Assembly: GCA_035582835.1 (NCBI GenBank)
Contig: JAYKAV010003060.1
Span: 40,375-104,374 of the forward strand
DNA: 64,000 nucleotides
Direction of reading: 5' to 3'
Origin: Phoebastria nigripes
Taxonomy: Eukaryota; Chordata; Aves; Procellariiformes; Diomedeidae
Part shown: in pieces, positions 22,474-34,400 of the stretch
How the letters are laid out: every line of letters begins with the position of its first letter
Position numbering within the stretch: position 1 is the first letter of the stretch
Made by a program: the position numbers and the translations under genes
The notes under the pieces: generated by a model
Seen by the model: only the letters and a program-made list of their open reading frames with translations
Told to the model about the DNA's origin: nothing
Databases searched by the model: none

Positions 22474-25400
22474 CTGTAGGAAATAAAAGGAAATAAATGT
22501 CACCCTCTGTAAGGAATAGCCAGGTTAGGTGCCCTCTGGTGAGTGAGATGTATGAATTTGCTCGTCTAAAGCGTTTGTGTGGGAAGACTGTGGTCCGACA
22601 TTTTTTCCTTATGGGGTTGCCATGTGCTGGATACTGCCTTTCTCTTCAAGTCCGTGATGAAAAGCTGTGTGTGTCCTGTTCTTATCCCTGTCTCCAGACT
22701 CCCCTTCTGCCTGAGACATTTAGATAAATGCGACCAATACTGATGTGTCTGCCACACGGACATGCTACCAGTGAGCTCCTCATGGGGGAACCATGGTGGA
22801 CAGGCAAGGAGACCAGGTGAGAGCCTGGTGAGATGGCCTTTGCCCACCTTCCCTCTGCAGACTCTCAGTGTGCAAGGCAAGGCTTGCGAGCAGAGCCCCA
22901 CATGTCTTACTCCTGTAAGGCTTTGCCTTAAGTCAAGTCCCATTAATAAGCTGTCTGGATGCTTTCTGCTCTGGGCTGACACAAGAGCTCAGGGATGAAG
23001 ATGCTTTTGTTATCTGACCTAGCAGTTCCCGTGAGCGGCTTTTGGGCCTGCGTTTCCTACAGCTGGAGTGCCGCTACCGGAGACAGGAGTCTTACCGTGC
23101 ACTCCCGGCTGCGCAGTCCGTCGCTGGGGATGATGATATAGTCGTTGCTGCTCCCCTTCTCCTGCAATGAACACAAGAAGTTGAGGGTTAGGAAATGGAT
23201 TGCTTCTTTTTTTCTTTTTTTCCTTTTTCACATTGAGGAAGGTCTTGCTTTTTAAATCTCTGGAACATGTTGGGAAGTTGACCTGGAAGGAAGGAAGCTC
23301 TCACTTGTCAGCCCTTTATGGCTCCTGCCAGGTCTTCAGGTCAGTGCAGAAGAGCTGGGCCAGTTCAGCTAAGTGGATTAGACAGTTTCCAGGCGAGTAG
23401 CATTCTGGGTTTGGTACTTTTAAACTGATTTAACATATGCGGGATCCTTTCTTGTTCTTGATTTAAGAACACTCCCAGAAAGGTCAACACCAAATTTGGC
23501 TGTACTAATTTATCTGCACTACTTTAGCACTCCTTTTGAAGGCAGACATGCCTGGGAAGCCTACATGCAAGCAGCATCAAGTCTGCCTTGCAAAAGCNAC
23601 TGCAGCGTATGCAGCAGTCCCCGCCGGATGGGTGATGACAGAGGAAGGCTGATGGATGGGCCGGGATTTNGCCCCCGCACCACGGTCTTCCCAAGGAGGT
23701 GGCTTCAAGTGAAGTCCATGGCCGGGCCAGTCTCCAGTGGGAACTATTCACTCCTTTCACTAGTGGTTTGCCAGGCACCTGGACCAGGGACCACTCATAC
23801 TCTCCAAATTTATTGGAGACCAGCTGAGTTTTAATCATCAACTTTTTTAATATAGACATGGTATAGAGCACATGGCTAGCTATGCAGAGCACGCTTGGGT
23901 GCCTGTGAGTAATGTAAAGGCACTAAAGTAGCAAAAGATGAAAACTGTAGTGTTACCTCAGCGACCTTTAATTTGGGGGAGCTGGCTATGTCTTTCTTCA
24001 GCAAAATGTGTAAAACCGCATCATGAATGGTGAGGAAAAACATGGATGGCTTGATCTCCTCGTCAAAAAATGCACATCTCTCCAGTTTGTCCAGGAAGCC
24101 CTCTGTGAGGGAACAAAAACCAAGCACAAAGTGACCCGCAGGCCTTGAAAATGATGAAATAGTGTATCTACTGAGTGAACACAGGAATTTCTGCTATACT
24201 GCACTGTTTTATTTATTGGAGCAGATGGGTTCCTCTTTACTGATGTGGAGAGGATGGGATATAGACGCCCATCAGTACTGGCCTGCTCGATGCCAGGCAG
24301 AAAGGAATTTGAGCCCTGTTTCTTTTTTAATGCCTAACCCAGGCTGCCCAACAGTGGGTCTGGCAGCCCAGAGCTGTACAGCACAGCGGTGGCCGTAGGT
24401 AAAACGAGCCGTCGTGCACGGTCCCAGCCCGCTGGGGACAGCATGGGAGGGATGACGCATCCGCTCAGCTGGATCTGTTTGCTATCCAAGACTGGAAAGT
24501 AAAACTGGGGTGATCCTCCACAGCCATGCTCGGTGGTGGACAGGGAAGGCAGTGGGATGAGGCATCCACGGTGATGCTGATGGAAAGGTAAGAACTCACC
24601 ATGTGCCCCTGCAATGTAAATGTCGATGTCGATCCGGACAAATTCTTTCAAAGTCTGTTAAACCAGAAAGAGGCACCATTTAGATACTGCTATTTTTGCT
24701 GATAACAGCCATTATGGTGATTAGCCATGGCAAATAAACAAATCACTTTAAGGTATTTAAGATCTATGATGGTAAGCAGCTCTAAACTCAAACTCAGCTG
24801 CACCTAGAGGCAGGATGGTCTCTTCACATGGCAGCGGCCTGGGATGACTGATCCTTTTGAAAAGGGGCAGTATTAAATACATTTAGCCCACAGTGAAAAA
24901 TATATTCTTTCATAAATTGTATGACTTTATTGTACCTACTTGACACATGATGAAACTAAGACTCCAAAAGGTTCTGGGGAGTTTTTTACAACTGGGAATT
25001 TGAGCAGAACTACAGTTCCCACTGACATGGTGGGTGTTTAGTTCCTATGGCAATAGATTTACACACCCTGTGTGGCTGTAGACAGTTAACTTTAGCTACT
25101 ACTGTTTGAAAATATTGTTCCTACTGCTTTGTTCAAGGTCATCCCGGGAAGCGAGAACAGAAGCAGAAATGAAACTCCAACGCTCCAACTCCCAGCCCAG
25201 TGTTTAAAGACGTATTTTATATGTTAATTTATGTAAAGCTTCCCAAAATCTTACCAGGTGAAGAAAGGGTGCCACAGCCAACACTCTGCTTCCAAGAAAA
25301 TTTAGGTTAATTATTTAATCCTTTTGCTAAACATTTTCAATGGAAAATGTACATTAAAATTCACATAAATGCAAAGGTTGCCACTGACTTTCCAGTCCAT

Positions 25401-28400
25401 ATAGGAATACCTTTAAGAAGCAGGCTAGAAACACAGAATAGAATCACAGAATGGTTTGGGTTGGAAGGGACCTTTAAAGGTCATCTAGTCCAACCCCCTG
25501 GAATGGGTAGGGACATCTTCAACTAGATCAGGTTGCTCAGAGCCCTGTCCAACCTGACCTTGAACACTTCCAATGATAGGGCATCCACAACTTCTCTGGG
25601 CAACCTGTTCCAGTGTCTCACCACCCTCATTGTAAAGAATTTTTTCCTTATATCTAATCTAAATTTACCTTCTTTCAGTTTAAACCCATTGCCCCTTGTC
25701 CTGTTACTACAGGCCTTGGTAAAAAGTCTCTCTCCATCTTTCTTATAAGCCCCCTTTAAATATGGAAAGGCCATAATAAGGTCTCCCTGGAGCCTTCTCT
25801 TCTCCAGGCTGAACAACCCCAACTGTCTCAAGCCTTTCTTCATAGGAGAGGTGTTCCAGCCCTCTGACCATTTCATGGCGCTCCTCTGGACCTGGTCTAA
25901 CAGGTCCATGTCTTTCTTGTGCTGAGGACTCCAGAGCTGGACGCAGTACTGCAGGTGGGGTCTCGCCAGAGCAGAGTAGAGGGGCAGAATCACCTCCCTC
26001 GACCTGCTGGCCACGCTTCTTTTGATGCAGCCCAGGGTACGGTTGGCCTTCTGGCAAGCACATATTGCCAGCTCATGTCCAATTTTTCGTCCACCAGTAT
26101 CCCCAAGTCCTTCTCTGCAGGGCTGCTCTCAATCCCTTCATCCCCCAGCCTGTACTGATACTGGGGATTGCCCCAACCCAGGTGCAGGACCTTGCACTTG
26201 GCCTTGTTGAACTTCATGAGGTTCACATTGGTCCACTCCTCAAGCCTGTCAAGGTCCCTCTGGGTGCCATCCCTCCCCTCAAGCGTATCCCTCAAGTGTA
26301 ACTACATTCATATGTTTTTCTTTCATATGATCACTGTTCACCTTGTGAATTAGAATTACCTTTTGGAGGACTCTCATGGCAGAAAAATCGAGGAAGGACA
26401 CTGCTGAGAAATCCAGAATGATGCTGTGGATGTCGACCCGGGGCACAGTGATGCCAGGGGGGAGGTCAGCACCCCAGCTGATCTGAATGGGCAAGTCTGT
26501 CATGTTGGTGGGCTGGTCCAGCTCCTCTATCCTGTTGTTGTCTAATTCTTCATCTGACTCGTGTGTGTGGTTAGCCATGCAAATCAATCCTTTCTGTGTT
26601 GACAAAGAAAAGTGTCGTAATTAATACTTATTTTTAAGACCCAGCCGGGGTAGTAGTGCATCTTACGTAAGGGCAATAGTGGTGGCAATGCAAAGCTGAT
26701 GCACCCATGAGATGGAGCAGGACCCACCTGCACTTCACACTAGAAAAAGTTCTGCCTCTCCCTCATCTGGAGGAGATTGGAAATGTTGGCTTTCCTCTCA
26801 TCAATCATTTAATCATCATCATCATAATCAGTTAATGATGGCCTTTTACTGTTCCCCGAAGTCAACAAAAAGCATGCAGGATTTGGGCTGAGAGAAAACT
26901 AGCTTTATCCTACCATTAATGCAGCATGAACATCACCTCTGTGGGATCTGATCTTGCCATTTGATGCCAAACAAAGCTCCAGTGGGGACATACAAGCTCT
27001 GCCTAAGGTAAAGCTATAGGTCTCTTGCTGTGAGAGCCATTTAAAATCTTATTTTTGAAATGTGTTTATGTCATGAAGTGGCAACTTGGGGAATAGCATA
27101 TCTAATTAGGACAGGAGGCTGTGAGGCAGTTCTCTGCCACTTCAAGCCAGGGAGCTGGTTGCTTAACCCTCCTGGGTGGAGTGGCCTTACATACAGGCGT
27201 CATTTGCAGCTCTCCTTTCTTCAGCATCTTTCTGATCTTCCTTAGAGCTTTATTGCGTTTCCTCAGGACTCTCAGTGGGTTGAAGCCAACCTGCAGAAAC
27301 AGCACTTTGAATAATTAAAAAAAACCAAACCCAGTGACCCCAGGGGAAGGACACAGCATCTCATGTGGCTTTTCTTTACAGTCATGATGAGCATGGTTTG
27401 GACTTGATGTTGCCTACCACTTTTCACCGATTCAAGCAAGGGCTCTTTTTCCTGGTTGGGAAGACATCTACAGGTATGACTACAAACCAGGCAGGCCCAT
27501 CTGTGCCAGCTTTAGGAGACGAGCATGGACAGTATTATAGCAGTGATGATGCTGTAGCACAGGCCAGTAACTCCAGCAGGCTGGTACAGTGCTGGCTAGC
27601 CCAGAGCTTGTCCTACTCATCTTTGTTATGAGATGGCCACCCAGGCTACCGAGATCAGAGAGCTCACAGGTTGTATCTGCTCTGTGCCACCTGACTGCGG
27701 TGTGGGCCCTATACACATCGTTTTGTTTTCTTGAAGAAGAAAACCAAAGTTAATCATGCTGGCTGCATATGTCTCTTGAACCCGTTAGCTGGTTTTAACA
27801 AAATAAGACAGCAGGTAAATCAGGCTAATAAGGGCTACAAAAATGCTAAATTCCTGCAAGTCTTCTGACTCTTCTATCTAGTGGGTGGAGGAGAGTGGTG
27901 TTAGAAGTGCCGGTATTTGTAAAGAAAGATAGCGGTGTGACCATCTGCACTCACAGAAATAACCCTTCAGGCTCTTCTGAGGTGAAAGCCAACACACGGA
28001 GACCCAAACGTGCTGGATTCCCTGGTTCCTCTGCCAGTTTCAGTCCCTCATCTGAACAATGAATGGCTCATTACCAGTGCTCAGGGTAGCCACTGCTTAT
28101 TGACTCCCCCGTAAGAGCAGCAGGAAGGGGAGGTTATGGGTGCAAGTTCGGTTCAGTCTGGGGATGGCAGGCCTCTCTGGCATGGTGAGGACTCAGGGGT
28201 CCTGGCTCTCTGTGCTGGTTATGGAAAGACTGGCTGCCTTCGCCCAGTTTGTCATGGAAGAAATTAAAACCTCTTTGATAGTGTGATTTCATTCAGCTTT
28301 TCTTCTGACTGTTGAGGTTACGTTCTTTGGGGCAAGATGAGTAAACTAGCATTTATTGGGTGTAAATAATATAAATGCTAATAAAATAAAATAATGTCCC

Positions 28401-31400
28401 TTTATATTATCTCTCTTTGCAGTACTTTTTTCTAAAGAACTTAAAATATATGTATGCACATTGTTATGGTATAAGTTCAGCACAAGTCAGGCTGTTCTCT
28501 TTCTCAGAGGTACGTGTGTATATATGGGATTACAGTAGCAGAAACGATATTTTAATAATTCATGAAAAAATCATCTTTGAACTGTGGACTGACTGCATAT
28601 ATAGTAATTATTGGGAAATTGTATTCACCTTTAACATGTCATGCAACTCGTGTTCAGAATGACAGCCCCAGACACTTACAGCAGTGATGAGTTTCTCTCT
28701 GAAGAATTCAATATTAGCGAAGAAGATAGGAGATGAGCATCTGAAAATCTTCACTCCCTCTGGCTCATAAATCTGTACAATGAAGCAAAAGTGTCAGTAA
28801 CGACGTCTGCTATAGAAACACAAACGCAGCAGGTAATAAAAGAAGCATTTCTTACGTCAGTGTAATCCTTCCTGTTTCTGTAGATGTTACTTCTCCCAAC
28901 ATTAACCAAAACGGTGCAGCTTGGACTGCGAACAAACACACACACACAATTATTTGTACCCCGTACCGAAACCTGGCAGAAGGGAAGGATCAGAGAAAGC
29001 AACCTCAGCTGCGGTGGCAGACTGAAGCGGGACCCCACAACCAAGGGTTTACGCCTGTAAAGGATTTTTCCACACACGGTTGCCGGACTGACCCAGGCAT
29101 GGGGCTGTTGGCCTTCTCTGTGCAGGGGGAGTTAATTCATAACAGGAGGCCCTGAGATATCATCGCGTCCAACAAGTACTCACATCTGGGAGCGGATCAC
29201 CACGGTCAGCAGCTGGAACGCCACGGCGGTTGCTAGCCCAATATCCAGGCCAAGAAAAACGGCAGCTAAGAAAGACACCACCCATATAACCTGTAACGAG
29301 CAGGTGGACGGTAGCAGTTACGAGCATGTCAAGGACCTGGCTCGTGAGCCCAGGGTGGGAGCAGCAACAGATCTCAGCTCTGGTCCAGGCTGTCCATCTG
29401 CCTTTGGTGAGGGGTTTCATGTTACTAGTTTTTTCTCTTGTAAAACATAGCCAGACTCACCAACTAGCAACAGGGGGTGTTTCTAGGGATAACAATTTCT
29501 ATGCAATAAAGGCTTAGAATAATAGAAGTGTGGATATTCTATAGGTTCACTAAATGCTCAATAAAAATCCAGCAGAAAGGCATGGTTACAAGTAAACCAG
29601 GATCCAGGTAAAGCTGAGAGTTGTAAATGTGCTTTGGGTATCAAAACAGGCAAATGTAGGTGCTGTGAATGTATATGTGACTGATAAGCACAAACAACTA
29701 GATAATACTGAGTATTTTTTAATGACGGATCCCAAAGCATTTTCACGTGGTAAATAACTGTTTGGTCACTGAGAAAACTGAGGCCTGCAACTATTTGGGA
29801 ACACAAGGAATTGGCTGATGAGGAACCAGGAGCCTAAATTTTCTGAGTGTTAGAGGTAAGCAGTCCTGCCCTCCAGCCAGAAGCTTTGCCATTTGGAGTA
29901 AACCCTTCAAGCCATGGTCGTCACTTGTTTTATTGCTGTGTAACCTGCACCCAATGTGCTACATGAGTGTGAGAAAGTGTCCCTGAATGTCTAGCTAATG
30001 CAGTGGGTATTTAGATATTTTCTGTAACTTCTTTCTATATTTGATTTATATAATAAACTGTATTTTAATAGATTTTGATGAAATGGGTGAAAATCAACAT
30101 CTCCAAGAGATGTTAGGAGAGAGAATTGACTCAAAATAGGTGGGACAAAATGGAAAACATGAGCAAGGGGTATAAGAGTAAAAAAGGCATGCCACTATTG
30201 TACTTTCCATTTAGTGAAGTAAGGCAGGTGTAAAAATAAAGATAACCTGTAAGCGAATTTGCGTAACGGATGACTTTCCCAGACTGCTTCATTCCTGAAT
30301 GCTTGTGAGACTCAACTTACACAGTCATACTTGTCCTTCCTCCATAGGATGCCTACTTCCTTGAACTGCATGAGCATTCCTTTCAAGTTGCCAAGAGCCA
30401 AAGATGCAAGGACTGACTGTTAAAAAGACCAAAATACATGTTGAATTTTAAAGCAAGCAAAGCAAATGTTGAACATTAAGACTTAGCAGGTCATACAAAT
30501 AGGGCCAAAGTGCAGCTGAAAGGCCAGGCAGCTCCTCATGGTGTGTTGCTGCTGCGAGTCGGGGTGCCCCATCCATCACACTGGACCCTCCCTAGCCGTG
30601 GTGCAGCACAGGTGTCTGACTTGAGGCTGCAAATCCCACTTATTTTTGGCACCTAAAAGCTGGTGCTGTGGTGTTTGGTGTTTGGGCACATGCATTCCCT
30701 TTGAGGGATCAGATGTAGTGGTCCTCTCTGTCGTGATCTGGGAAGAAGAACCAAGCTTTGCAAAATCCTGTTTGGCTCCCACTGAAGCCTATGGACACTC
30801 CCAATGACTCCAAGAGCAGCCCTGTCTTTGGCAAGCAGGAGGAAGCACTAGGTGAAACCAGTGAATACCTTCTGTAATGGTGCCAGGAGAAACCCAATGG
30901 CTAAGATCACAATCAAGACGATGACAGCTGAGATAATGCCAGCAATCTGCATGAGAGAACAATTCCACCATGAATAAGTGCCTGAAGGCATTATGGTCAT
31001 CCAGGAAAAAAGAGAGCTTTCTTGCATTAAATGCCATCATGATCTGTTTTCTATACCTGTGTTTTGCCTCCTGTGCTCTCCTGCACACCTGATCTTGACA
31101 GAGCAGTGCTGGCAGCAAATCCTTTGAATGATCCACCAACTATATTACTCAGCCCAAAAGCAATTAGTTCCTGAAATAAAAACAAAAGAGATACTGTTCT
31201 TGGCAATAGTTCATGACAGTTATTCACAGGGCAAAGTATTCCTAAAATGACTTATTTCCTGTTGACGAAGGCACTGTATTGACTTCTGTGTTATCTACCT
31301 ACCTGGTTGCCGTCTATTGGGTAGTCATGCTTGATGGAATACACTTTAGCCACGGAGAAGGCTACTGCGAACCCAACGATTGCGATGGAAATGCTGTCAC

Positions 31401-34400
31401 CGATACACTTTTGTAGGACACCTACATCAGGTGCAACAGGCGCTTGAAATCTGAAAGACAAAAAACTCTACTCATTGAGGATATGCCTAGGGAGACAAGT
31501 TGTCAAGCAAGCGAGCAAGGCAATGGTCCAGCTCATACTGTCTTAGACAAGCACTTTGGTGAGGTGTAACACATAATTGCAGATCTAAACCCTGTAAAAC
31601 TTNGGGGAATCCTTGATTGGGACAGGGACTCTGTTTATCTGCACTGGGCTCAGTTTGTGTCTCAGCAGGTTCATTTACTTGGCCAGGACCAGCCACAGCT
31701 TATTTTGTCTGAGGTGCGTGCGCAGTTCTGCCTCCTAGTTATGCATGGATGTAAGATCTGACAGGGCACTGGGGCCCTTGTACAGGCAATTTGCACACAG
31801 AAGGATTTCACTGAATTGTGACCAAAAAAAAATCCTTGCATGATTCAATGAAGCACTTCAGACAGCAGGTAATACTGACTAGTCTCTCAGGCTATCTGCT
31901 AGATGCTTTAGCTTTACCATTTCCTGCTCCTTTGATCAGGGGCTTTTGCAGATCCTAGGGAGAATTCCTCTCTGGGCTTCCCCCCCCCACCCCAGTGACC
32001 TGAAATCTGAAGAATGGAGACTCTTGAGCAGAAACAGCTGTTCCTCTGCAAACTTCATCCACTAACAGCTTCAGGGCTACAAGTGGCAATCGAGAGTGCC
32101 CCAGTGAGTAATTGGCTGCACTCTGCTGTCCTAGTTAGTAAATGTCTTCCTCCCTCTTTTTAACTTAATGTATGCCTATTAACTCTTTAGGCCAAAATTC
32201 TGGCATAGCTGGATATACTCTATATATGAATATATATTTTCTGTATGGATATACTTCAGGAGGAGCAGACTTTGAGATCTCCTGAGGATAACAGTGCCTG
32301 GGGAGATGCTGGCGGCTGGTCACAGGGGACCAGGTGGGAGGACTGCATGGTGTCATGGTGGCTTCCCAGGGCTGGTGGTGGCTGCTGAACTGTGCGTGTA
32401 TTTCGAGGGAAATGAAGGGGTTCAGGAGTGAGTAGCTCAGTAAAAGGGACAAATATTAACCTCCTGCTCTGCGCAACAGCTGTCTTTCTTAGAAAATGAG
32501 GCATGCAATTATTTCATGTTACGGTGTATTCTTTGTTGCATAGATGTGCTCTAGTGAGTAACTTTTATCTGTTGAAAGTGTGTCCTCTTATTGTTGAAAG
32601 CAAAATGTTTATTTACCTACCGAAAGAAGATGAAGCAGATGATTTTAATCAAAAAGCAGAGCTTGAACCGATTTAGCACTGACAAACTGGAGAGAACATT
32701 TTGCTCCACTGGTGAGTTTTAAGCAAATCACTTACCCTTCCTCTAGTTTTCCGACAACAGCTACGTTAAATTTTTCTTCAAAGTTAACGAAATAGGAAAT
32801 CAGTGCTGCTAAGACTGTCTGAAAGATAATAAACCCCACCTCCATTAGGCACATTCAAGCAAGAGTATGAAGAAACTATTAAAAACCATTTCCTTCCCTC
32901 TCCCACATGCCCTCCAGTCTCATCACTAGTGGCAGAATTATGCCCCAAGTCTGCACATCCCTTTGCTGTTCATTCCTGAACCAGATGTCATTCCTGAACG
33001 ACCTTACAGGTATGGGTTTATGTTCATAAATCACATGGAGAGTATATCAGAATATCTCACTAACAACAGAGAACATCCCACCAAAACCCAGGTGTTTTCT
33101 AACAAGGTGCTGTAATAACTCTGGGGGAAAACAAGCACCACCTGCATCTATAGCAACATCCTCCAGGACTTTAGGAGCTTGCTGCCTATGTGAGGCTTCC
33201 CCCACCCCACTGCTGCTCGGGGGCGGGGGGCAAAACTCTCTGCTGCTGGAAGGCAAAACTGTTTTGTGCTCGGCGATGGATGGCCAGGACTTCAGTGGCT
33301 GCTTGCAGGTGTGGTGCAGAGGGGCCCCAGCTGTGGGACTGCAGCCGGCTGGTGTCAGAGCCAATTTCGTCCAAGGAAAAAATTCATAGTTTATAACATC
33401 TTACTCACTACAGATGTATTCAGTTAAGAACAGCTAAGTAGAGGTAAAACATCTCACAATAGCTCATGAATGCTGCCAATTTTCCCTTATAGGTAAAATG
33501 ATAACCCATCATTTAATGCAGAACAGGAGAAGAAATAGTTAAAAGGCTGCTTCCTGTGTCATACAGTGATGGAGCAATTGCAAAATCAAAGAGAAGTGAC
33601 CGTTACCATAAGGAGTTCTACTGGGATGGGAGTTGGTAACTTTGCTTTGTATCGATCGTTCATTTCTTTCACCACGAACACAATAAGCAAGACAACAAGG
33701 GATGTGACAAGGTCAGCAATGTTTGTTTTTGTGATCTGGCTGAAAACGCTCTCCAGAGTCTGCAAAATCAGGAAGAAACATGTGGTGCTTTAGAAATAGT
33801 AGCGCCCTGGCACAGTAGCACTATCCCTTCCAGAAGGGCCTGTATCTGAATTGCTCTAAGGATTACGCGCTTGGGATTTATTCCCTGTGGCATGATGTAG
33901 ATTGCAAGCCCCGATGAATGTGCATGTGCATTGTCCAAATGATGAAAGCATCCGTGAAGGACCCTTTCCACTGGCTCTTGACCCACTCCTCCTGGCATCT
34001 CCCTGAGGGAGGGTCGGAGCAACACACATGTGTGCGATAGGAAATGTGAGCAATGGGAATTACTGAGCAGGTGCCTCTCTCCACTCCCTCTTCCTGCCCT
34101 TCTCCTTCCTCCTTTCTCATCCAACAGCTCTCACGGAGTCATATCCACATTAAATATATATAATATCAGTCCAGTAAAAATGAATAATTAAATGCTTGAG
34201 GCAAAGTTGAATGCTTAATTAAAATATGCTAACACACAACAGAAAATATTATCTGATTAGCCCAACAGGGTGTAACCTGGTGTTTGCTAATAAATTTAAA
34301 GATTGGTCATATACTGATAACACGTCTTATATTTTTCTCTTGTGTTTCCTCCTGCTTGGCTGTTTTTATGCTGAGTTCTGTTATTACTGCCTTGTATATA

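Noticed and set aside
25523..26301. 163-codon frame and its neighbours as a host gene
   Set aside because: Translation is CR1 reverse-transcriptase C-terminus, with a frameshift.
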